Below, piece after piece: positions 17,514-25,726 of a stretch of 37,134 nucleotides of DNA. Under the pieces are notes generated by a model, which worked only from the letters and a program-made list of their open reading frames with translations, was not told the origin of the DNA and searched no databases. The DNA comes from Thiobacillus sp. 65-29 (GTDB taxonomy: Bacteria; Pseudomonadota; Gammaproteobacteria; Burkholderiales; Thiobacillaceae). The position numbers and the translations under genes are program-made. Each line of letters starts with the position of its first letter. The stretch's first letter is position 1. The stretch is taken from the NCBI GenBank assembly GCA_001899775.1, contig MKWN01000005.1:1-37134 (forward strand). Direction: 5' to 3'.

Positions 17514-17550
17514 TGTTTGTTGCGGAAATTTTTAGGCAAAGAATTTCCGC
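17498..17550. repeat. 53-bp direct repeat, copy B, with hairpin
   Basis: Copy B of the repeat at 17397-17449. Its stem is GCGGAAATT (17522-17530) with AATTTCCGC (17542-17550), loop TTTAGGCAAAG. Compared with copy A, one C-G pair in the stem has become A-T, changing both arms, so the pairing is kept while the sequence drifts. It lies just downstream of the integrase stop codon. Confidence 0.85.
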
Positions 17551-17568
17551 CCTGTGAATCCGGCCGGC

Positions 17569-18525
17569 CTAAACCCGGCCATCAAAAACCCGCGTCATCA
17601 ATCGACGCCGGGAATCGGTGTTCAGGTGCGCATAGCGTTGCACCATGCGCAACTGGCGATGCCCGAGCGTGTCGGCGATTTCAAGCAGGCTCGCGCCGGC
17701 TTGTGCCATGTAGGACGCGGTGCAATGCCGGCAATCGTGGAAGCGGAAATTCTTGATGCCGGCCGCCTCGACAGCCTCGTTGAATGCCTTGGCGGTGGCG
17801 TAGGGTTGCGACGGCCGCAGCCGGCTGCGGAACACAAGCGCTTGGCTGGTAACCGCATCCTTCGGCGCGAAGCGATCCAGCTCGGCGATCACCTGCGGCA
17901 GCAGCACCAGGACGCGGCGGTCGCCGTTCTTGGTGTCGTTCAGCACGGCCTCGGCGCGAGCGACATCAATGTCGCACCAGCGCAGCCCGAGCAACTCGCC
18001 ACGGCGCGCGCCGGTGGTGAGCGCCATCAGGACAAACACATAGAGGCGCGGCCACGGCGATTTGACGCAGGCGGCCAGCAGGCGGTCGCGTTCGTCGTCG
18101 GACAGATAGCGCACGCGGCCGCGCGTCTCGGTGTTTTTCTCGACGTGGCGGGTCGGCGAGTCAAAGCCGCGCGGCACCAGGCGCTGCCGCTTTGCCCAGG
18201 TGAACAGCGCAGCGAGTGCGACCTGATAGCGGTTGAGCGTTGCGCCACTGCGCTGGCCAGCCTTTTTCTTGAAGATCGGATTGTCGTCGGCGTCGCGGCC
18301 GCTGTAGACACGCGCCGGCTCGGTGGCGAGCGTGCGCATCGCGGCGTCGATATCGTCGGGGGTTATTTCGGCCAGCACCTTGTCGCCCAGCAGGCGAATC
18401 CAGGTGTTGATGCGGTGATAGCGAGAATTATCCCGCCCCTGGTAGGCGTCGAGATAGTCCCCGGCGATCTTCGCCAGGGTGGTGCCGGCTGCGCCAACAG
18501 CTTGGGCGTTTTGAGTTTCAGTCAT
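17569..18525 (-). CDS. int: Site-specific tyrosine recombinase (integrase)
   Basis: A 318-aa phage-type integrase that should insert and excise the element at tRNA-Asn. The N-terminal part (20-120) is the core-binding SAM-like domain; the catalytic domain shows Arg174 (TTGARRGELLGL), His263-X2-Arg266 (FHDCRH), His289 (LGHRQ) and the nucleophile Tyr298 (VQRYAHL). All catalytic residues are present, so it looks active. The gene begins 90 bp from the intact tRNA and reads away from it; an AGGAGA ribosome-binding site precedes the ATG. No separate arm-binding domain or excisionase gene is obvious. Confidence 0.95.
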   Translation of the reverse strand: MTETQNAQAVGAAGTTLAKIAGDYLDAYQGRDNSRYHRINTWIRLLGDKVLAEITPDDIDAAMRTLATEPARVYSGRDADDNPIFKKKAGQRSGATLNRYQVALAALFTWAKRQRLVPRGFDSPTRHVEKNTETRGRVRYLSDDERDRLLAACVKSPWPRLYVFVLMALTTGARRGELLGLRWCDIDVARAEAVLNDTKNGDRRVLVLLPQVIAELDRFAPKDAVTSQALVFRSRLRPSQPYATAKAFNEAVEAAGIKNFRFHDCRHCTASYMAQAGASLLEIADTLGHRQLRMVQRYAHLNTDSRRRLMTRVFDGRV

Positions 18526-18544
18526 GGTCGGTCTCCTGTTTCGG

Positions 18545-18578
18545 AAAACCCGGCTATCTGATTTAGATCGCCGGTCTT
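18545..18578 (-). terminator. Element-encoded terminator downstream of tRNA-Asn
   Basis: On the minus strand, CCGGC-G-ATCT-AAATC-AGAT-A-GCCGG (one internal mismatch) is followed by GTTTTCC. It lies between the tRNA CCA end and the integrase ATG. It would end the tRNA transcript in place of the chromosomal terminator that the insertion moved to about 10090. Confidence 0.55.
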
Positions 18579-18615
18579 ACGCAGAGGCCCGACAAGGGCT
18601 TGAAACTAAAGGATT

Positions 18616-18660
18616 TGGCTCCCCGACCTGGGCTCGAACCAGGGACCTGCGGATTAACAG
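18616..18660 (-). repeat. Right attachment repeat (inside intact tRNA-Asn)
   Basis: 45 bp identical to 10124-10168. It covers the tRNA from the anticodon loop to the CCA end, so recombination leaves a complete tRNA. The identity stops two bases 5' of the anticodon, which suggests crossover at the anticodon loop, a common site for tyrosine recombinases. Confidence 0.95.
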
Positions 18661-18691
18661 TCCGTCGCTCTACCGACTGAGCTATCGGGGA
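18616..18691 (-). tRNA. tRNA-Asn (anticodon GTT)
   Basis: A 76-nt tRNA with encoded CCA. The acceptor TCCCCGA pairs with TCGGGGA, the D-arm holds AGCTCAGTCGGTAGAGC, the anticodon loop is CTGTTAA (GTT at 18656-18658 on the + strand), and the T-loop is TTCGAGC. It is the integration site of the element and is intact. Confidence 0.98.
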
Positions 18692-18704
18692 ATGGGAAGC
18701 GCGC

Positions 18705-18733
18705 ATTCTAGAGAGGGCGGCGGTTGCGGTCAA
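18705..18733 (-). promoter_or_regulatory. Sigma-70 promoter of tRNA-Asn
   Basis: TTGACC (18728-18733, minus strand) and TAGAAT (18705-18710) are separated by exactly 17 bp, and the -10 box is 13 bp before the tRNA 5' end. The -35 box overlaps the stop codon of the upstream membrane-protein gene. Confidence 0.8.
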
Positions 18734-20037
18734 GTCTTGCGCGTGGTTTCGCCGGTGGCCGGCGCCTGGCCGGCGACGTTCATGTGCTCCAGGCGCTGGC
18801 ACAGGGTGCCGATGATGCGGCGCGAGAGCGGGGCCGAGTGGCGCATGAGCTCTTCGAGGATGGCGGGGGGCAGGGCGAGGACGGTGATTTCGGTTTCGGC
18901 GACGATGGAGGCGGTGCGCTTTTCACCCAGCAGGTAGGCCATTTCACCGAACAACTGGCCTTCGTCGAGGACGCTCAGGCGACGGGGTCCGCTTGCGGTT
19001 TGCTTGTGGACGGCAGCGTGACCGGCGTAGAGGAAATAGGCGGTTTTTGAGTCATCGCCTTCCTTGATGAGGGTGTGGCCAGCCGGATGGATCTCGCCGT
19101 ATTTTTCGAGCAGGCGTGCGCTGTCGGCAAAAACGTAGCTTTCGAGTTTGCTGGCGCCGACGCCGCTGCTGCGCAGGAAGAGCTTTTCGAGGGCGGTGAT
19201 GTCGGTCTTGCCGTAGGCGTAGAGGGCCTGCGCCCAGACGTAGAGAAGCAGGAAGGCGAAGAAGCCGCCAATGAGGGTGAACACGACGCCACCCAGGGCG
19301 CCGTACAGGCTGTGGTAGTTCTCCAGCTTGAAGAACGCGCGGAACAGGATGAACAGCAGGCCGAGGCTGAGCGTGGCGCCCAGGGCGAAGCGCGCGGCGT
19401 GGCGCGCGCGTGGGGGACGCCGCGGCATGCGCCAGTAGGCGGTGAAGAGCAGTGCCCACATCATGGCGAAGCCGCTGAGGCTGTTGAGTCCCTGCAACAG
19501 GCGCGCGCTGCCGATGCCGATGAAATCGTACTGCGCGAGGAAGCTCAGCGTGGTCTGTGCAAGGGCGGCCAGTCCCATGACCAGGAACAGGATGGGCAGG
19601 ATGATGAGCGGCAGTACCCAGGAGATGACGATGTTGCGCTTTTGCTGGTCGGGAAAGATGACGCGGAAGGCGCCGCCGACCGCGTTCACCAGCCCGCGCG
19701 AGGAAAGGAGCAGGGTGAGGAGGCTGACGCCGCCCGCGGCGAGCTGGGCCTGGCGCGGGATGAAACCGAGTTCGGTGAGGGTGTCGAGGTGGAGCTGGCT
19801 GTACAGTGCCGCCATCAGGATGCTGGCGGGCACGGAGTTTTCCGCGATGTGGCCGAGCAGGCGCAACGCGTAGCTCAACAATAGCAGCAGGGGGGTGGCG
19901 GACAGCAGGAAATAGAACGCGGTGGCCGCGGCGTGATTCTGCAGGCTGTTCTGCCTGGTGAGATGAACGGTGGTGTAGGCGAGCTGGAGCAGCCACGCAA
20001 GGGTGCCGCGGGTGGGAGGCAGGTCGGGGGCGCGCAT
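18730..20037 (-). CDS. YihY/BrkB-family membrane protein fused to a cyclic-nucleotide-binding domain
   Basis: A 435-aa protein in two parts. Residues about 1-290 form the YihY/BrkB (Virul_fac_BrkB) membrane domain with about six hydrophobic segments and the family motif NHAAATAFYFLLSATPLLLL. Residues about 310-420 form a CAP-ED cNMP-binding domain with PAGHTLIKEGDDSKTAYFLY and LDEGQLFGEMAYLLGEKRTA, where GEMA and the following Arg-Thr-Ala are the phosphate-binding cassette pattern. The older name ribonuclease BN is not supported for this family. Transport or envelope function under cAMP/c-di-GMP-like control is inference; the ligand is not determined. The ORF is intact, so the fusion is real. 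Confidence 0.88.
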   Translation of the reverse strand: MRAPDLPPTRGTLAWLLQLAYTTVHLTRQNSLQNHAAATAFYFLLSATPLLLLLSYALRLLGHIAENSVPASILMAALYSQLHLDTLTELGFIPRQAQLAAGGVSLLTLLLSSRGLVNAVGGAFRVIFPDQQKRNIVISWVLPLIILPILFLVMGLAALAQTTLSFLAQYDFIGIGSARLLQGLNSLSGFAMMWALLFTAYWRMPRRPPRARHAARFALGATLSLGLLFILFRAFFKLENYHSLYGALGGVVFTLIGGFFAFLLLYVWAQALYAYGKTDITALEKLFLRSSGVGASKLESYVFADSARLLEKYGEIHPAGHTLIKEGDDSKTAYFLYAGHAAVHKQTASGPRRLSVLDEGQLFGEMAYLLGEKRTASIVAETEITVLALPPAILEELMRHSAPLSRRIIGTLCQRLEHMNVAGQAPATGETTRKT

Positions 20038-20072
20038 GGCGTTAACGTAAAGCTCGCGCAGCGAAACAGTGT

Positions 20073-20114
20073 CCCCCTCTCCCGCGTGCGGGAGAGGGCG
20101 GGGAGAGGGGAACG
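20073..20114. repeat. Intergenic CCCTCTCCCGC palindromic repeat
   Basis: CCCTCTCCCGC (20075-20085) and GCGGGAGAGGG (20088-20098) form a perfect 11-bp inverted repeat, followed by a partial second copy (CGGGGAGAGGGG). This repeat type is scattered between genes in many proteobacteria. The rest of the 206-bp gap before tadA shows nothing else I can support. Confidence 0.7.
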
Positions 20115-20162
20115 TTCATGGCGAGTTGTCGTTTCATTTTCCGGGGCGGCGAATCGCCGTGA

Positions 20163-21208
<1,046 letters not shown>

Positions 21209-21226
21209 GCGTATCTGCCCCTGCGC

Positions 21227-21697
21227 TCAGGCGGCGGACAGGGGTTTGCCGGAGCGCGGGGCGACGGCCTGGCCGGATTCATCGTACAGGCCGTTGCCGC
21301 GGGTGGCGGCGTGAACGAGGACGTTCATGGCCTGGCGCGCCGCACCGAGACGCATGTCGACCAGGGCGCCGACGCGCTGGTTGGCGGCCTGGGTGGCGGC
21401 TTCGAGCTCGCCGAGCTGGCGCAGGCGGGCGCCCTGGGCCGGGTCCTTGCCGATCCAGGCAGCCATGCCCGCGGCGCTGGCGGGGTGGCCGGCGGCGGCG
21501 AGCGCCGTCTGGCGCGCGCGGATGTGGGTGCCGATGGAATCCACCTGGGCGAGCTTGATGGGGGTGATCTGGGCGACCCGGTCGGCGTCGCCGCGGACAA
21601 GCGCCTGTTCCTCGTCGCGCAGGATGTCGAGCAAGGCCTGCCAGGCGCCGATTTCGGCGTCGAGCGCGTTCTGACGGGTGGAATCAGCGTGCGGCAT
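21227..21697 (-). CDS. flgN: Flagellar chaperone FlgN
   Basis: Cytoplasmic chaperone for the hook-filament junction proteins FlgK and FlgL. The 156-aa protein has the helical FlgN pattern (ALDAEIGAWQALLDILRDEE at the N terminus and QLGELEAATQAANQRVGALV later). Its start overlaps the end of flgM by 14 bp. The order flgA-flgM-flgN is the standard one. FlgN is poorly conserved, so position carries much of the assignment. Confidence 0.85.
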   Translation of the reverse strand: MPHADSTRQNALDAEIGAWQALLDILRDEEQALVRGDADRVAQITPIKLAQVDSIGTHIRARQTALAAAGHPASAAGMAAWIGKDPAQGARLRQLGELEAATQAANQRVGALVDMRLGAARQAMNVLVHAATRGNGLYDESGQAVAPRSGKPLSAA

Positions 21698-21980
21698 GGA
21701 GCATGTCCTTCACTTCGTCGATCAGGCCGTCGGCGATGTTCTCCGGCTTGACGGCGTACTGGCCGGCCGCGATGGCGGCCTTGATGGCGTCGACGCGGCC
21801 CCGGTCGACGACCGGGATGGCGGCGAGCTGGGCCTCGAGCTGCTGGAGCTGGGCGGCCTGTGGGCTTACGTTGACAGCCGTTTCGGCGCTTTCGGCGGGT
21901 TTGCCGGTGTGTGCCTTGGGGGCGCGGGTTTCCGTCGTGCCTGGGGCGGTGACGGGCTTGAGGCCGGGATCGATTTTCAT
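21684..21980 (-). CDS. flgM: Anti-sigma-28 factor FlgM
   Basis: Binds FliA (sigma-28) until the hook is complete and is then exported. The 98-aa protein has a disordered N-terminal half and the conserved C-terminal helical part (VDAIKAAIAAGQYAVKPENI, then ADGLIDEV) that contacts sigma-28. A ribosome-binding site (AGGA) precedes the ATG. A sigma-28 promoter match lies about 50 bp upstream, which would give the known feedback loop. Confidence 0.95.
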   Translation of the reverse strand: MKIDPGLKPVTAPGTTETRAPKAHTGKPAESAETAVNVSPQAAQLQQLEAQLAAIPVVDRGRVDAIKAAIAAGQYAVKPENIADGLIDEVKDMLHAAR

Positions 21981-22028
21981 GTCCGCATCCTGTCGGGTCG
22001 AATCGCGCCTGGAGGCGCATTCTTATCT

Positions 22029-22055
22029 ATATCGGAAGTTCTATGACTTAACTTA
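22029..22055 (-). promoter_or_regulatory. Sigma-28 (FliA) promoter for flgMN
   Basis: TAAG-N15-TCCGATAT on the minus strand, against the consensus TAAA-N15-GCCGATAA. It lies between flgA and flgM, about 50 bp before the flgM ATG, and would let flgMN be expressed apart from flgA. Confidence 0.75.
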
Positions 22056-22066
22056 GGGTGCGGCGT

Positions 22067-22786
22067 TCAAAAAGCAAGCATGACCTGCTGGTTTTCCTGC
22101 GCGACGCCGCTCACCACCTGGCCGGAGCGGGTTTTGACCCGCACCCGTTCGCCAATGCCGGCGTCGGCCAGTGCCTGCCCTTCGCTTTGCACGGCAAAGC
22201 CCGGACCCTGCACCACCAGTCGCGTGGCCTGGCCCTGCTGGACGGCGAGCGGCGGGCGCAGGGTGGCGGCGCGCAGCGGCGCGCCGGCGGCCAGGCCGGA
22301 CACGGCGCGATAACCGAGGATGGCCGCCGGGTCGGTGACGACGTCCACCGGCAGGCTGCCGAGGTCGCCTTCACGCAGGACGACGTCCTCTGCGCCCAGC
22401 GCATGCCGGGCAGGCAGGGGGCGGGCGGTCGCGGCGTAGGGGGCGATGGCGCGCACCCGCGCCTGCAGGTAGACCGTCCAGGTGCCGGGCGCGAGACAGC
22501 GCACGCCGACGATGGTCTTGCCGAGCGGACGACTGCCGACCGGCAGGAACGCGTCGAGTGCGCTGCATGCGGGCAGCGTGGCGCGCGCCGGCTGGACCTC
22601 GATGCTCACCTTGCCGGGCAGCCCGGCGGCGTGGATGCGGAGGAACTGCTCGGCCTGCGTCTTCAGCGCGTCGGGGTCCTGGGCGGCACCCAGCGCGAAG
22701 GCCGGCGCGAGAACGCCCAGTGCGGCGAGCCAGCGTGCGGTCCCGGCGATGCGTCGTCCTGTCATGGCGGTCATCCAGTGATTCAC
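22067..22786 (-). CDS. flgA: Flagellar P-ring assembly chaperone FlgA
   Basis: Periplasmic chaperone for FlgI. The 239-aa precursor has an N-terminal signal peptide (ARWLAALGVLAPAFALGAAQ around the cleavage region) and a C-terminal SAF/ChapFlgA domain (PARHALGAEDVVLREGDLG, then GERVRVKTRSGQVVSGVAQE). It diverges from flgB, with 144 bp between the starts. Confidence 0.95.
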   Translation of the reverse strand: MNHWMTAMTGRRIAGTARWLAALGVLAPAFALGAAQDPDALKTQAEQFLRIHAAGLPGKVSIEVQPARATLPACSALDAFLPVGSRPLGKTIVGVRCLAPGTWTVYLQARVRAIAPYAATARPLPARHALGAEDVVLREGDLGSLPVDVVTDPAAILGYRAVSGLAAGAPLRAATLRPPLAVQQGQATRLVVQGPGFAVQSEGQALADAGIGERVRVKTRSGQVVSGVAQENQQVMLAF

Positions 22787-22930
22787 ATTGCGCCAGTGTA
22801 GGCCTCGCGCGCGCGGAGGAAACCGCGAAATGAGCGGGTTTCTGCCCCCTTATCGGGCAATTGGATTGCCAGGCGCGTGGCTAGGATGCAGTCATCGTAA
22901 AAGGCCTTGCGGCCCGAAAGAGGTGACGAG
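22787..22930. promoter_or_regulatory. Divergent flgA-flgB promoter region
   Basis: A 144-bp gap that must hold both class II flagellar promoters. I see a weak extended -10 match (TGGCTAGGAT, near 22878-22887) and an imperfect GG-N10-GC spacing (from 22863) that only loosely resembles a sigma-54 site. I cannot decide which sigma factor is used. No sigma-28 match is present, which fits early/middle expression of flgB onward. Confidence 0.4.
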
Positions 22931-23338
22931 ATGCTGACCCGGCTGGATGAAACGCTGAATTTCCACGCCCAGGCGCTGCGCGTGCGTGAGCAGCGCCAGC
23001 AGGTGCTGGCGTCCAACATCGCCAACGCCGACACCCCCAACTACAAGGCGCGCGACCTCGATTTCAAGGCGGCGCTGGAGGGGGCGCTGAAGGGCACGCC
23101 CGCCGCCGGCGGCACGCGGCTTGCCACCACCGCGCCCGGGCACCTGTCCGGCAGTCCGGCGCTGGCGGCCGACGCGCAGTTGCAGTACCGCACGCCCGCG
23201 CAGGGCAATGTCGATGGCAACACGGTGGACGTCGACGCCGAGCGCGCAGCCTTCGCCGAGAACACCGTGCATTACGAATTCAACCTCACCCGCCTCAGCA
23301 TGCAGATCAAGGGTCTGCTGGCGGCGATCCAGGGTTAA
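22931..23338 (+). CDS. flgB: Flagellar proximal rod protein FlgB
   Basis: 135-aa axial rod subunit exported by the flagellar type III system. It has the N-terminal rod motif [20 protein letters not shown] and a short C-terminal helical end ([19 protein letters not shown]). The ATG at 22931 follows AGAGG; the ORF is open to 22907 without a better start. First gene of the flgB-J run. Confidence 0.95.
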   Translation: MLTRLDETLNFHAQALRVREQRQQVLASNIANADTPNYKARDLDFKAALEGALKGTPAAGGTRLATTAPGHLSGSPALAADAQLQYRTPAQGNVDGNTVDVDAERAAFAENTVHYEFNLTRLSMQIKGLLAAIQG

Positions 23339-23349
23339 GGAGACCAGCC

Positions 23350-23754
23350 ATGTCGCTTCTCAATGTCTTCAATATCGCCGGTTCGGCCATGAATGCGCAG
23401 TCGCAGCGGCTGAACACCGTCGCCAGCAACCTCGCCAACGCCGACAGCGCGACCGGCCCCGACGGCAAGGCGTATCGCGCCAAGCAGGTCGTGTTCAACA
23501 CGGTCCCCGTGGGCGAACAGGGTGGCGCGGGGGTGAACGTCGCCGCGGTGATCGAGGACGCCTCGCCGATGAAGCAGGTGTATGACCCCAAGCATCCGCT
23601 CGCGGACGACAAGGGCTACGTGACGCTGCCCAACGTCAACGTTGTCGAGGAGATGGTCAACATGATCTCGGCCTCGCGTTCGTACCAGTCCAACGTGGAA
23701 ATGCTGAACACCAGCAAGACCCTGTTACTGAAGACCCTCAATCTGGGCCAGTGA
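23350..23754 (+). CDS. flgC: Flagellar proximal rod protein FlgC
   Basis: 134-aa rod subunit. It shows the [10 protein letters not shown]-like rod motif ([17 protein letters not shown]) and the C-terminal signature [20 protein letters not shown] shared by FlgC, FlgE and FlgG. It lies 11 bp after flgB with an AAGGAG ribosome-binding site. Confidence 0.96.
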   Translation: MSLLNVFNIAGSAMNAQSQRLNTVASNLANADSATGPDGKAYRAKQVVFNTVPVGEQGGAGVNVAAVIEDASPMKQVYDPKHPLADDKGYVTLPNVNVVEEMVNMISASRSYQSNVEMLNTSKTLLLKTLNLGQ

Positions 23755-23780
23755 GCACCGGATCACCTTAAGGAGAACCC

Positions 23781-24446
23781 ATGAGCACGGTACAAGATGC
23801 CAGCACGGTCAGCAGCCTGTTCGGCACCGGCACGACTACCCCCACGAAATCCGGCATTTCCGAGACCGAGGATCGCTTCCTCGCCCTGCTGGTGGCACAG
23901 ATGAAGAACCAGGATCCGCTCAACCCGCTCGACAACGCCGAGGTGACCAGCCAGATGGCGCAGTTGTCGACGGTGCAGGGTATCGAAAACATGAACAAGA
24001 CGCTGGAGTCGCTTGCCGCCGGCATGGGCGTGAACCAGATGGCGCAGGCGGCCAACCTTATCGGACACGCCGTGCTGGTGCCGGGCGATACCGTTGCGCC
24101 GGCCGAACTGGAGAACATCGTCGGCTTCGAACTGTCCCGGTCGGCGGACAAGGTGACGGTGGAGATCCGCAACAGCGCCGGGGTTCCGGTGCGCACCCTC
24201 GATCTCGGGCCGCGTGAGTCCGGCGTCAACATGATCGCCTGGGACGGACTTGTGCAGGATGGCTCCGCCGCGCCGGAGGGCACCTACACCTTCAAGGTCA
24301 GTGCCGTGCAGGGTGGTGCGACGGTCAGCCACACCGCGCTGAATCTGGGCATGGTCAACAGTGTTTCGCAGACTAGCCAGGGGGTGCAGCTGAACCTCGC
24401 GGCCGACCGCAGTGCGGGCTACGCCGACATCCGGCAGATTTTCTGA
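23781..24446 (+). CDS. flgD: Flagellar hook-capping protein FlgD
   Basis: Scaffold that caps the growing hook. The 221-aa protein has the conserved N-terminal capping region (FLALLVAQMKNQDPLNPLDN, followed by AEVTSQMAQLSTVQG), then the FlgD Tudor-like and Ig-like domains (LGPRESGVNMIAWDG ... APEGTYTFKVSA). Normal length, with an AAGGAGA ribosome-binding site. Confidence 0.96.
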   Translation: MSTVQDASTVSSLFGTGTTTPTKSGISETEDRFLALLVAQMKNQDPLNPLDNAEVTSQMAQLSTVQGIENMNKTLESLAAGMGVNQMAQAANLIGHAVLVPGDTVAPAELENIVGFELSRSADKVTVEIRNSAGVPVRTLDLGPRESGVNMIAWDGLVQDGSAAPEGTYTFKVSAVQGGATVSHTALNLGMVNSVSQTSQGVQLNLAADRSAGYADIRQIF

Positions 24447-24492
24447 ACCGGCCTGACGGGGCCGTGACCACCATCATGACAAGGAGCAGAAC

Positions 24493-25701
24493 ATGAGCTT
24501 TCAACAAGGCCTGAGCGGTCTGAACGCCGCCGCGAAGAACCTCGATGCGATCGGCAACAACGTCGCCAACGCCAGTACCGTCGGCTTCAAGCAGTCACAG
24601 GCGCAGTTCGCCGACGTCTACGCGAGTTCGCTGACCGGTGCCGGCGGTTCCAACATCGGCATCGGCACCAAGCTTGCGGCGGTGGCGCAGCAGTTCACCC
24701 AGGGCAACATCAGCACCACCAACAACCCGCTCGACATTGCCATCAACGGCGGCGGTTTCTTCCGCATGGACAACAATGGCGAGATCAACTACCAGCGCAA
24801 CGGACAGTTCCAGCTCGACCGTATGGGCTACATCGTCAGCGCCTCGGGAGCGAAGCTTACCGGTTATACCGCGGACACCAATGGTGTGCTGTCCACGGGG
24901 GCGCCGACGGCGATCAACATCAATGCGGCCGACCTCGAGCCACAGATGACCAGCCAGGTGAATGCCGTGCTCAACCTGAATTCGAGCGCCACCGCGATTG
25001 CGGCACCGTTCAACAAGGACGATCCCACCACCTTCCATAACTCCACGGCGGTGTCGGTGTACGACAGCCTGGGCAACCAGCACACGCTGCAAACCTATTA
25101 CGTGAAAGTCGCGGACGGTACCTGGGATGTCTACGCATCCAGCGACGGTGGCCCCGCGTCCTCCGCCGGTACGCTGACATTCGACACCTACGGTGCGCTC
25201 ACGGGCGGTTCGCCCCTGAGTATCAACGTGTCGACGACGGGAACCGGGGCGATCGATCCGCTGCCGGTGAATGTCGAATACACCGGCAGCACCCAGTTCG
25301 GTTCGGGCTTCAGCGTCAACACGCTGAACCAGGACGGCTACACCTCAGGGCGGCTGGCCGGCTTCGCCATCGGCGCCGACGGCATTATCCTCGGCCGCTA
25401 CACCAACGGCCAGTCGGCGACGCTGGGGCAGGTGGTGCTGGCGAGCTTCGCCAATCCCAACGGCCTGCAGCCACTGGGCAACAACATGTGGGCGGAGACA
25501 TCGACTTCGGGCGCGCCCCTCGTCGGCACACCCGACACCGGCAGTCTCGGCGTGCTGCAATCGTCGGCGGTGGAGGATTCGAACGTCGACCTCACTGCCG
25601 AACTGGTCAACATGATCACCGCGCAGCGCGTCTACCAGGCCAACGCACAGACGATCAAGACGCAGGATGCCGTGATGCAGACGCTGGTCAACCTGCGCTG
25701 A
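24493..25701 (+). CDS. flgE: Flagellar hook protein FlgE
   Basis: Forms the hook, the flexible joint between rod and filament. The 402-aa protein starts MSFQQGLSGLNAAAKNLDAI with the rod/hook motif NVANASTVGFKQSQ, has the central FlgE D1/D2 domains (NPLDIAINGGGFFRM, then VSVYDSLGNQHTLQTYYV), and ends with SNVDLTAELVNMITAQRVYQ and ANAQTIKTQD. The length is that of the E. coli protein. An AAGGAG-type site precedes the ATG. Confidence 0.97.
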   Translation: MSFQQGLSGLNAAAKNLDAIGNNVANASTVGFKQSQAQFADVYASSLTGAGGSNIGIGTKLAAVAQQFTQGNISTTNNPLDIAINGGGFFRMDNNGEINYQRNGQFQLDRMGYIVSASGAKLTGYTADTNGVLSTGAPTAININAADLEPQMTSQVNAVLNLNSSATAIAAPFNKDDPTTFHNSTAVSVYDSLGNQHTLQTYYVKVADGTWDVYASSDGGPASSAGTLTFDTYGALTGGSPLSINVSTTGTGAIDPLPVNVEYTGSTQFGSGFSVNTLNQDGYTSGRLAGFAIGADGIILGRYTNGQSATLGQVVLASFANPNGLQPLGNNMWAETSTSGAPLVGTPDTGSLGVLQSSAVEDSNVDLTAELVNMITAQRVYQANAQTIKTQDAVMQTLVNLR

Positions 25702-25726
25702 AATCGCAAGCGACTGAGGAAGAGAC

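Larger units (their letters stand above)
10124..18660. mobile_element. Integrated element of about 8.5 kb in tRNA-Asn; capsid-carrying satellite or reduced prophage
   Basis: The boundaries are the perfect 45-bp direct repeats at 10124-10168 and 18616-18660. The integrase gene lies next to the intact tRNA, and every gene is on the minus strand. The cargo is a replication cassette (small regulator, zinc protein, Toprim primase, DUF3987 helicase-like protein) and a packaging/head cassette (Nu1-like small terminase, unknown protein, HK97-type capsid protein, coiled-coil protein, zinc-ribbon protein), ending with an interrupted CI-like regulator. Genes needed for an autonomous tailed phage (large terminase, portal, protease, tail, lysis) are absent. 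This points to a phage satellite of the PICI type, or to a decayed prophage. Confidence 0.85.

Noticed and set aside
17397-17550. CRISPR array
   Set aside because: Only two repeat copies, separated by a structured inverted repeat rather than a unique spacer, and no cas genes.
22863-22887. Sigma-54 promoter before flgB
   Set aside because: GG-N10-GC spacing is present, but the surrounding bases do not fit TGGCAC-N5-TTGC.
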